From the NCBI GenBank assembly GCA_910579935.1, contig CAJTVQ010000039.1, positions 1 through 38,202 on the forward strand: 38,202 bases of DNA. Reading direction: 5' to 3'. Of this stretch, positions 32,206 to 38,202 are shown one piece after another. The stretch is from an uncultured Lachnospiraceae bacterium (GTDB lineage: Bacteria > Bacillota > Clostridia > Lachnospirales > Lachnospiraceae). The translations under genes were made by a program, and so were the position numbers. Each line of letters starts with the position of its first letter. Position 1 is the stretch's first letter. Under the pieces are notes generated by a model. The model was not told the DNA's origin and searched no databases. It saw only the letters and a program-made list of their open reading frames with translations.

Positions 32206-32850
32206 TTATCCCTCCATAGTTTCATTAGGTTCTAAGTATGCAATATTTTGTTGCATTAATTCAACACCCGATTTCAGTTCATTAATTTCTGATTTAATTA
32301 ATTCAATTTTTTCGTCAGAATTATTAATCTGTCCTACCTGTTGCATTAATTCAGCTACCCTTCTGTCCGTAGATTGTATTGAAAGCAGGAGAGAACGATA
32401 CAATGAAATGTCACTTTCATCTATCACGATGTTATCATCTAGTCCTGCCAAGACGTTTAACTCTGCTGGAAGTGTTGACCATGAGTATGATAACATACCT
32501 CTTTCATCAATTTCTTTTTTAAATTCAACTACAAAATATACTTTTCCTGATTTTTTAGTTACTTTGTTTGATATGTACCATGACAGTAATAGTGAATCTT
32601 CCTCAACTTTTATTTCTCTTACTGTATATACACCTCGTTCTTTTAATGCATTGTTATAGGATATCGTACATGTTCTCGTAGAAAAATCACATCCGTCAAA
32701 ATATCTTGGGATTCTGATATTCACCATCTCTGCGTTATTGTCTGATACTACACCAATATTATATAATTCTTGTGGTATATTGATTTTTCTTGTATCTGGA
32801 TTGATAATAATTTCTGGTTCATAAATTCTTGAAGTATTCAGATATGACAC
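32206..32850 (-). CDS. BppU-like upper baseplate protein (copy 1)
   Basis: A 214-residue protein. The N-terminal 140 residues (NTSRIYEPEIIINPDTRK, IPRYFDGCDFS, YNNALKERGVY, VYFVVEFK, SWSTLPAELNVLAGLDDN) fit the BppU_N/DUF2479 family, which forms the upper baseplate and holds receptor-binding proteins. Residues about 165-205 are a coiled coil (RVAELMQQVGQI, IKSEINELKSGVELMQQ) suited to trimerise with the fibre encoded next. It is the paralogue of 29122-30057 but lacks that protein's fibre extension. Confidence 0.8.
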   Translation of the reverse strand: MSYLNTSRIYEPEIIINPDTRKINIPQELYNIGVVSDNNAEMVNIRIPRYFDGCDFSTRTCTISYNNALKERGVYTVREIKVEEDSLLLSWYISNKVTKKSGKVYFVVEFKKEIDERGMLSYSWSTLPAELNVLAGLDDNIVIDESDISLYRSLLLSIQSTDRRVAELMQQVGQINNSDEKIELIKSEINELKSGVELMQQNIAYLEPNETMEG

Positions 32851-32873
32851 ATCCTTTCTTTTTTTATTTTGAA

Positions 32874-34529
32874 TTATGTGTTTTCATTGTATAGAGGATA
32901 AAATTTCATTAATGACAGGGTAGAAGTACCTGAGTTAAAATCATGTGATACAGATTTAATAATATATTGTTCAGCTACATCAGATTGTGAATTTTGATAT
33001 AAGACTTTTATATTTACGTCATAAAAAGGCACAAGATTTGTGGTAAGAGTTATACTGTCTGTTAATCGTGAATTTTTCCAGTTCTCCCATTTTGCTCTGG
33101 ATAGTGCAAGTGAATCTGAAGTGATGTTATCATATTCCCCACCTGTTTTGACATCCAATATTTCGCCAAGCTTTTGTACTGTGAATGGAGAAGTTGGAAT
33201 GATTTCAAATTCTACGGACTCACAGTTATATTTTGTTTGGAAATATTTTTTGGAATATTTCTTACATACAGTCCCATCATTAAAAGTATAATCATTGCCA
33301 ATCGTCCCATCGGTCAAAACATTCATACCATGTGCTTGCCAATGTCCAAGAAGATAAGCGTTAAATATGGTTTGCCCATCAATTCTTTTACTTTTTATTT
33401 TAAAAACAAAAACAACATTTTTTTCTAAGGCATTGCTCATAATAGGTAAATCTGTATTTTCATCCAAGATATCAATTTCTCCTAAATTGTTTATATTCAA
33501 TTTAGGGTTATTTTGGTTAGGTGATGATATTTTTACTGCAACAGAGTCACCATTATAATATTTTTCATCATATCCATCAATAGGGCAGTAGTATACATTA
33601 TTGTTATAACTGCATTCCTCTGTATAGAAATCTGCTTCGATAACTTTTCCCCAGACTTCACATATGTTTCTTACTGCCGCCATATCTATGCTTGTGTTTT
33701 CTGATATATAAATCCTTTGTATAAATTCATTACTGAAAATGATATCATCTTCGTAACAGCTTGGCATCATACGGCATATAAAGACATTATATTCATCAAA
33801 AAACATTTCATAATTTGGGTATAAGTCGCGCAGTTTTTCTAAGATAGATAAAACAGTGCAGCCACTCGAAAACTCTAAATCATATGGTATGGTGTTCCAT
33901 AAAGGGTTTTGTATCCTATAATTCTTCCAATCGCTGTTATTCTGTGACAAAGCTTTGTATTCACCCATGTCATCAACCATATAATTTTTTATGCCGCCTA
34001 ATTGTGTCAGGATCGCAATTACAGCTTCACGAATAATATTGTATCTGATTACTTCGCCTGTTTCTTCATTTTCTTCATATGCGGGTATCTTAGTAGTCAA
34101 TGCACCTATTTGCCCATTTTTTGTTCCATCCAATTTTGACATATAATCGCTACATGTAATTGTTAATTGATTTGTTGCAGCATCATAAGTACCAGAGGTA
34201 TTAGTATATACATAATATCCTTGTTGGTAATATGTATAATCTTTTGTTCTTATATCCATGATTCCTATATATACACGGATTTCCTTATTTAACCAGATAA
34301 GTCCTTCTTCAGTAATCTTTGCATCATTCCTGTCATATAGGGTCGGAATTAAAGATATAGAAAAAGTTCTTCTAATGGAAGAGGCACTATCAATGGAAGC
34401 AGTTCCTCCAACAATAGTGCCTTTTAATGTATCAAGTATAGTCTTACCATCATCTTTTAATACTTCGATTTTCAGTAAGAAATGCAATGGTTTTTGCAAT
34501 ATTAATTTAAGGTCTTTTGCAGTAATCAT
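32874..34529 (-). CDS. Phage tail hub / baseplate protein
   Basis: A 551-residue protein. The start MITAKDLKLILQKPLHFLLK and phrases such as GTASIDSASSIRRTFSISL, IRVYIGIMD, YYQQGYYVYTNTSGTYDAA and LTITCSDYMSKLDGT describe a hub-type protein of siphophage tails that converts axis and position data on the tail tip. FSSGCTVLSILEKLRDLYPNY and the C-terminal IIKSVSHDFNSGTSTLSLM are also usual for hub proteins (gp27/DUF5048-like). ATG 34529 overlaps the upstream stop (ATGA). The family name is from memory; the structural role is fairly secure from position. Confidence 0.6.
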   Translation of the reverse strand: MITAKDLKLILQKPLHFLLKIEVLKDDGKTILDTLKGTIVGGTASIDSASSIRRTFSISLIPTLYDRNDAKITEEGLIWLNKEIRVYIGIMDIRTKDYTYYQQGYYVYTNTSGTYDAATNQLTITCSDYMSKLDGTKNGQIGALTTKIPAYEENEETGEVIRYNIIREAVIAILTQLGGIKNYMVDDMGEYKALSQNNSDWKNYRIQNPLWNTIPYDLEFSSGCTVLSILEKLRDLYPNYEMFFDEYNVFICRMMPSCYEDDIIFSNEFIQRIYISENTSIDMAAVRNICEVWGKVIEADFYTEECSYNNNVYYCPIDGYDEKYYNGDSVAVKISSPNQNNPKLNINNLGEIDILDENTDLPIMSNALEKNVVFVFKIKSKRIDGQTIFNAYLLGHWQAHGMNVLTDGTIGNDYTFNDGTVCKKYSKKYFQTKYNCESVEFEIIPTSPFTVQKLGEILDVKTGGEYDNITSDSLALSRAKWENWKNSRLTDSITLTTNLVPFYDVNIKVLYQNSQSDVAEQYIIKSVSHDFNSGTSTLSLMKFYPLYNENT

Positions 34530-35455
34530 TTATTCCACCATTTCTCCTCAATATCAGAAAGATTCGTATAATATAAATCCCTTTCGGATTCATAATTGCC
34601 AATCTCTGCCCATTCAAAAGATATATCTCTGTTTTGGTATGTAGTATCTGCGGTATCTGTTGGATCACCCGTGACAATCATTAGCCAGATTCTTCCGTCA
34701 AAGTGTTTGAGTATCTTTGGCATTCCATCAGCAAGAAAATCCATTAGCTCTCTCTGATAAGGTATACGTAATGCATCGTCAACAACAAAATCACAGTTTT
34801 CTTCGTCTAATTCTATAAATTTACCCTTACAGCTACCTTTATCATAATTGGAAATTGTATTTCTAATATAAGTAGGATATCTGTTATTGATGGTTTCATT
34901 TATAGATGATGGTATTCGCCTTGTTGTATCACAATATCCATCAGTAGCAGGAGTTCCGACAATATGATTTTTCTCAACAATAAATATGTCATTAAACTCT
35001 GAATCAACAAATGTAGTATAATATGTTCCTTCTTCCATACCATGGAATACGGGAACTACTGCATATTCATATTCTACATGACAGGCATTTGTATAATCAT
35101 TTCCCCTAAGACCTTTGGTAAAGTCTTCAAGTGTATGTACTTCCTTTACAGCAATAGTCATCCATTTAAATTTTTTTGTATTTCTTCGTTTAATGAGTAA
35201 ATGTGATACTGTTTTTAAATTCCAATCCACGTTTCCTGCATTTGTTGAATTATTAAAGTCAGCATGAAAAATTGTATCAAAATCCCATTCATCAGGACAA
35301 TCCATGGAAGGTTCAGAGATTGTTTCTTTTGTTATATATAAACAGTCATATAACCCATTCGCCAATCGGATGTATGTTATATTATTTAAATGTGTTGGTG
35401 TAAGTGGAATTGTATTTATACTGGTGCCAAGTATGGTTTTTGAAAGAAAAAACAA
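34526..35455 (-). CDS. Phage tail/baseplate protein of unknown fold
   Basis: A 309-residue protein placed directly before the hub gene and overlapping it by four bases. It opens with two short domains (LGTSINTIPLTPTHLNNITY, then MDCPDEWDFDTIFHADFNN) and has a conserved-looking VSHLLIKRR...FKWMTIAVKEV region. The pattern of an opening beta domain followed by a KWxTI strand is typical of distal-tail proteins that connect tail tube and hub. I do not recognise a named family. Position and coupling to the hub gene support a structural role. Confidence 0.5.
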   Translation of the reverse strand: MFFLSKTILGTSINTIPLTPTHLNNITYIRLANGLYDCLYITKETISEPSMDCPDEWDFDTIFHADFNNSTNAGNVDWNLKTVSHLLIKRRNTKKFKWMTIAVKEVHTLEDFTKGLRGNDYTNACHVEYEYAVVPVFHGMEEGTYYTTFVDSEFNDIFIVEKNHIVGTPATDGYCDTTRRIPSSINETINNRYPTYIRNTISNYDKGSCKGKFIELDEENCDFVVDDALRIPYQRELMDFLADGMPKILKHFDGRIWLMIVTGDPTDTADTTYQNRDISFEWAEIGNYESERDLYYTNLSDIEEKWWNK

Positions 35456-35467
35456 AAACTCACCCCC

Positions 35468-36682
35468 TTAATTCCATATATCATTTATATCAGCATTTGG
35501 TGGTTCCTGCTCAGAATAATATGTTTGCATATCATTTTTATTAACAACATATGTAAATAAATTCGGAGCATCAATCCATACATCATATACATCTGGTCTT
35601 GCTGGCATTTGTTGTCCATACCAGATATTATTAGTATTCGTATAATCAGGATCTACAATAACTTCTAACTGATAAATATCATTTATTTTTCTTAACCATA
35701 TACATACCATATCAGTGGAATTAAAAGCAATCGCATCAGAATAGAGTATATAATTACCAAGTCCATTTGGGACTGTTAGTTTAAATCGAGTAGTTCCGTC
35801 TTCGTACAAATAGGAATTTATAGTCAGAGAATATTGAGTATTTCTTAATTCTAATATAGTTGCTGTTTGATTCAAATACATTCCTCTTAATTTTAATGTG
35901 AAATCACTATCTATTACAAAACCAGTATCATAATATATTCCTTCATTATGCAGGTCTATCATTCCATTTTCAAAGTTAAATGTCTTATTACCATTATATT
36001 GTATCACTACGATATTTGTATGATATTTGATGTATCCATGTAATGGATCATTTTCTGCATATATAATACTATATTTGCCTGGACGTCTATAATCTGTATA
36101 TATTTGAATATATCCTGTATCAATTTCCATTCCATTTACAGTTATGCCGTGACAACGGAAATAGTAAATTGTATGATTATCGAGTCCTTTGTATTGATAT
36201 CTTATCTTTGTACTGTCATACATAGTTTCACTTTCTGATAATAAGGTTTTTGTACCATCATAAAGATAAAATCTGAAGGACTGGATATCCTCATAATTTT
36301 CCTGTAAATAATATATCTGTGCATCATAAAATGCTGACTGTAATGTTTGTCCATTTTCCAAACCATAAAAATAGAAGAGTGGTGTTTTTAATGTTTGAAA
36401 ATATAATTTATCAGATAATTCGCTTGCATTATCATCCATATCAAATGTCTGAAATTGTGCAATCCATTTTTTCCCATTAGATAATTTTCCTGCAGGAAGT
36501 ACATGTGTATGTGGGAATGTATTAATTTTTTTATCATACACGATATCCATAGTATCTGCGTTATATATAATTAATCGGTTTGCATATGATTGATTGCCAT
36601 TCCATGAAAAACTGAAAATTTTATCCATAACGGCATCAAAAGGAGTTATTTTATTTACTATTGGTTTAGACATTTTAATCAT
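35468..36682 (-). CDS. Phage tail protein with fibronectin-like and lectin-like repeats
   Basis: A 404-residue beta-rich protein. Residues about 1-110 and 110-205 look like two Ig/fibronectin-type domains (KITPFDAVMDKIFSFSWNGN, IQSFRFYLYDG, IYYFRCHGITVNG). Residues about 225-350 resemble a concanavalin/LamG-type sandwich (FVIDSDFTLKLRGMYL, AIAFNSTDMVCIWLR). The C-terminal part carries two copies of an aromatic...P...D.W motif (WYGQQMPARPDVYDVW and YYSEQEPPNADINDIW), also found at the ends of two small fibre-proximal proteins. AAGGAGG precedes the start; ATG 36682 and the ATG nine bases later are both possible. Confidence 0.55.
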   Translation of the reverse strand: MIKMSKPIVNKITPFDAVMDKIFSFSWNGNQSYANRLIIYNADTMDIVYDKKINTFPHTHVLPAGKLSNGKKWIAQFQTFDMDDNASELSDKLYFQTLKTPLFYFYGLENGQTLQSAFYDAQIYYLQENYEDIQSFRFYLYDGTKTLLSESETMYDSTKIRYQYKGLDNHTIYYFRCHGITVNGMEIDTGYIQIYTDYRRPGKYSIIYAENDPLHGYIKYHTNIVVIQYNGNKTFNFENGMIDLHNEGIYYDTGFVIDSDFTLKLRGMYLNQTATILELRNTQYSLTINSYLYEDGTTRFKLTVPNGLGNYILYSDAIAFNSTDMVCIWLRKINDIYQLEVIVDPDYTNTNNIWYGQQMPARPDVYDVWIDAPNLFTYVVNKNDMQTYYSEQEPPNADINDIWN

Positions 36683-36714
36683 ATACCTCCTTCCTTTTAT
36701 TTTCTGCTTAAATT

Positions 36715-36996
36715 TTACTTAATCCCACATATATGCATGTCTTCTAATCTTCCTGATGGAACTTTCACCCATACATACTGACCAACTTTCAGTGCAGCAT
36801 TAGGAATGGAACATTTCAGTTTCCTTTCCACACCGCCATCATCCATAATGGTGTAAGTTGAATCTTTGTTTATGCTTTTTACGGCAGATGCAAATGTTTT
36901 GTCATATTTGTGTTCGTGGGTCTTGATCAGGTTAACAAATTCCTTAATTAATATATCTAATGCCTGTATATGTTTATTAGTGACTCCATTATTCAT
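36715..36996 (-). CDS. Small phage tail protein, OB-fold-like
   Basis: A 93-residue protein. A short helix (HIQALDILIKEFVNLIKTHE) precedes beta strands SYTIMDDGG-like (residues about 50-58), VERKLKCSIPNAAL and GQYVWVKVPSGRLEDMHICG. The strand pattern is that of a small OB-like barrel, as found in baseplate spike or wedge adaptor proteins beside the hub genes. It is the first gene after the hairpin that closes the protease cassette, so it may begin a separate transcript segment. No family name is certain. Confidence 0.55.
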   Translation of the reverse strand: MNNGVTNKHIQALDILIKEFVNLIKTHEHKYDKTFASAVKSINKDSTYTIMDDGGVERKLKCSIPNAALKVGQYVWVKVPSGRLEDMHICGIK

Positions 36997-37027
36997 ATAG
37001 TCTATTCCCTTCTTTTCACATTATAAA

Positions 37028-37052
37028 AAGACAGCTTGTTTTAAGCTGTCTT
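37028..37052 (-). terminator. Hairpin after the phage protease gene
   Basis: AAGACAGCTT (37028-37037) pairs perfectly with 37043-37052 around a 5-base loop. On the - strand the stem ends in a short T run. It lies 28 bases after the protease stop and may end a small inserted transcription unit. Confidence 0.65.
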
Positions 37053-37079
37053 ATATATCATATTATTGATTATTCACTT

Positions 37080-37520
37080 TCATGAATTATCATTAAAATT
37101 AATTAACCCTTTTGATGGCATTCTGAATGAAAGACATATAGTACCATCATATGTAGATAATGCAAAATCACCCAAACAAATCACATCTAATCCAATTAGC
37201 ATATCTATTCCACTTTTGTCCAATTGATGAGATTCCATTACATGTAGATTGATGGTTTCTTTCTCGTCCAGTAACAAAACCACTTCGTATAGTCCTGATT
37301 GATAGGTAGAACCTGATGAATTAATTTTTGCTTTTCCGACCGAGTGTAACCCAAGTCTTTTTGCTAAATCACTTGATATTACAGAATCAGAAGAACCAGT
37401 ATCCCATAACGCTTTTACAGGAATTTTATTATTTTCGTAACAAATATATTCATCTGTTGCAATGTAGCCATTATATTCTGATTCTTCATATATTTTTGTA
37501 AATACAAGTGACTTTCCCAT
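37080..37520 (-). CDS. Retropepsin-like aspartic protease encoded in the phage tail operon
   Basis: A 146-residue single-lobe aspartic protease. The catalytic motif is LWDTGSSDSVIS (39-50, Asp40-Thr-Gly), followed by the flap-like region SSGSTYQSGLYEVVLLLD (68-85) and the hydrophobic-Gly motif MLIGLDVICLGD (107-118). This is the clan AA pattern of retroviral-type proteases, which work as homodimers with one Asp from each chain. No signal peptide is visible. It is flanked by hairpins and preceded by a promoter-like sequence, unlike the packed structural genes on both sides. The target is unknown: a phage structural protein, a competing phage or a host protein are all possible. Confidence 0.8.
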   Translation of the reverse strand: MGKSLVFTKIYEESEYNGYIATDEYICYENNKIPVKALWDTGSSDSVISSDLAKRLGLHSVGKAKINSSGSTYQSGLYEVVLLLDEKETINLHVMESHQLDKSGIDMLIGLDVICLGDFALSTYDGTICLSFRMPSKGLINFNDNS

Positions 37521-37526
37521 TTTTAA

Positions 37527-37712
37527 TTATTCCCCCTCTAGGTTTTCATCGTTAACCAAGATAGGTTTTCTTAATGGTATATCAGCCTCGACTATCTTAT
37601 GTATCCCAAAGCTGTATCTCTTCCATCTTGGATGATCTTTATTTATAACTTTGTAACGTATTTTCCCATTCCTAATAACAGGAATAAATTTAATACTATT
37701 CGTTTCCATCAT
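37527..37712 (-). CDS. Small basic protein of unknown function
   Basis: A 61-residue protein: METNSIKFIPVIRNGKIRYK followed by DHPRWKRYSFGIHKIVEADI and PILVNDENLEGE. It is rich in Lys and Arg and ends acidic. No family is recognised. It lies 6 bases before the protease gene and is likely translated with it. GGAG sits six bases before the first ATG. It could be a regulator, inhibitor or substrate of the protease; no sequence feature decides this. Confidence 0.55.
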   Translation of the reverse strand: MMETNSIKFIPVIRNGKIRYKVINKDHPRWKRYSFGIHKIVEADIPLRKPILVNDENLEGE

Positions 37713-37721
37713 TTCGTCTCC

Positions 37722-37750
37722 ATTATATAATGATTTATTTTAAATTGCAA
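37722..37750 (-). promoter_or_regulatory. Promoter-like sequence before the 61-residue and protease genes
   Basis: On the - strand TTGCAA (37745-37750) and TATAAT (37722-37727) are 17 bases apart. The predicted start falls only a few bases before the ATG, so a transcript from here would be nearly leaderless and would not carry the GGAG site. The region is AT-rich, so chance is possible. Confidence 0.4.
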
Positions 37751-37765
37751 TAAAATTATATTGTT

Positions 37766-37795
37766 ATCCTGCACCCATATTTCAGGGTGTAGGAT
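37766..37795. terminator. Hairpin after the tape-measure gene
   Basis: ATCCTGCACCC (37766-37776) pairs with 37785-37795 over 11 positions; the one wobble is a G-U on the + strand and a mismatch on the - strand. It follows the tape-measure stop by 4 bases. There is no T run on the - strand, so it may attenuate rather than end transcription. Confidence 0.45.
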
Positions 37796-37799
37796 GTTT

Positions 37800-38202
37800 T
37801 TAATATTTTTTCATTTCCTGTAAAATCCGGTTATGCGCACGCATACTTACTATATCTGAGAAATCTTCTGGATTCTGTACACCATGTACATGGATACCTC
37901 CGACATCAACATTAACATTCCTGTTCATGGTGTTGTTATTGTTACTAATTACACTGGATAGGTTATTTATGTTTTGTGCGGCTTCAGATAAATCTTTTGC
38001 AGAATTCATAAACATAACACCCTTTTTCTCCATGTTTTCCATAAACATCTCCACCATTCGATAGGATGGGTCAGTCATAAAGTAAGGCAATGATTTCATA
38101 CTTAAGGGGATTACTGGTTCAGTTCCCTCCCCATATGCATTTCCTATCACTTCCCCCTTATTCTTCATGATCTGCCTTGTCTGTTCTTCGTTGAAGATGA
38201 CA
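37800..38202 (-). CDS. C-terminal end of a phage tape-measure-like protein (cut by window edge)
   Basis: The frame is open to the right edge (it begins within the window as VIFNEEQTRQIMKNKGEVIG), so the gene continues upstream. The visible 134 residues include IPLSMKSLPYFMTDPSYRMV, a helical stretch, and a final NVNVDVGGIHVHGVQNPEDF followed by MRAHNRILQEMKKY. A Gly-Ile-x-Val-x-Gly stretch followed by a helix ending in Lys/Tyr is typical of the very end of tail tape-measure proteins, which set tail length. The position, upstream of the hub and baseplate genes, agrees. Only a small fraction of the expected length is seen. Confidence 0.6.
   Translation of the reverse strand, partial: VIFNEEQTRQIMKNKGEVIGNAYGEGTEPVIPLSMKSLPYFMTDPSYRMVEMFMENMEKKGVMFMNSAKDLSEAAQNINNLSSVISNNNNTMNRNVNVDVGGIHVHGVQNPEDFSDIVSMRAHNRILQEMKKY

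Larger units (their letters stand above)
26000..38202 (-). mobile_element. Prophage, distal part of the late (tail/baseplate/fibre) operon, partial
   Basis: From about 26.0 kb to the window edge all genes run on the - strand, are tightly packed (several ATGA overlaps), are much more AT-rich than the chromosome to the left, and follow the phage tail order: tape-measure end, small proteins, hub/baseplate proteins, BppU-like upper baseplate proteins, fibres. A strong - strand terminator at 26011-26051 ends the unit. Head, DNA packaging and integrase genes must lie beyond the right edge or be missing, and no lysis genes are seen at this end. Whether it is a full prophage or a tailocin cannot be told. 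Confidence 0.85.

Noticed and set aside
1..38202. CRISPR array
   Set aside because: No regularly spaced direct repeats and no cas-like genes were seen in the window.

Overview
The window looks like a chromosomal segment of an anaerobic Firmicute, most likely a member of the Lachnospiraceae. The evidence is the gene content and protein character (BlaI/M56 pair, DUF6033-like protein, QueH, AzlCD, GPH symporter, ferredoxin-fused siroheme reductase), strong AGGAGG-type ribosome binding sites, and an AT-rich prophage of clostridial type. The genus is an inference; no rRNA is present.

Layout. (1) 1-330: relic of a group II intron leader. (2) 330-4674, + strand: a lipase-like hydrolase, a lipoprotein, a BlaI/M56 regulatory pair and a DUF6033-like protein. 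(3) 4753-12597, - strand: a tetrapyrrole/sulfur block. A four-module reductase (CoA-disulfide-reductase-like flavoprotein, rhodanese, siroheme sulfite/nitrite reductase, ferredoxin) has its own promoter. Next to it is an operon of a FecBCD-type importer followed by one polypeptide that fuses precorrin-2 dehydrogenase/ferrochelatase, uroporphyrinogen-III methyltransferase and uroporphyrinogen-III synthase. The siroheme made by the second unit is the cofactor the first one needs. (4) 12779-16526: a scarred region. It holds a deleted and frameshifted MATE exporter, an intact GNAT acetyltransferase, remnants of a mobilizable element (HTH, MobA/MobL relaxase, RelB/DinJ antitoxin), azlCD now sitting behind the antitoxin promoter, and a doubly deleted GH13 glucosidase downstream of a GPH sugar symporter. 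(5) 18369-25289, + strand: carAB, queH and argS, then tRNA-Val and tRNA-Met with a clear promoter and terminator. (6) about 26010-38202, - strand: the AT-rich distal half of a prophage late operon, from the end of a probable tape-measure gene through hub, baseplate and tail-fibre genes, running off the window's right edge.

Points that stand out: the siroheme supply/use block; a MITE-like palindromic element present twice, near 9.9 kb and 18.2 kb, with different internal lengths; a retropepsin-like aspartic protease gene inserted in the phage tail operon between two hairpins and behind its own promoter-like sequence; a duplicated baseplate/receptor-binding cassette in the phage; and azlCD apparently driven by a promoter left behind by a dead toxin-antitoxin locus. 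No CRISPR array, rRNA or intact integrase was found. All functional calls are from reading the sequence and recalling families; no searches were run.
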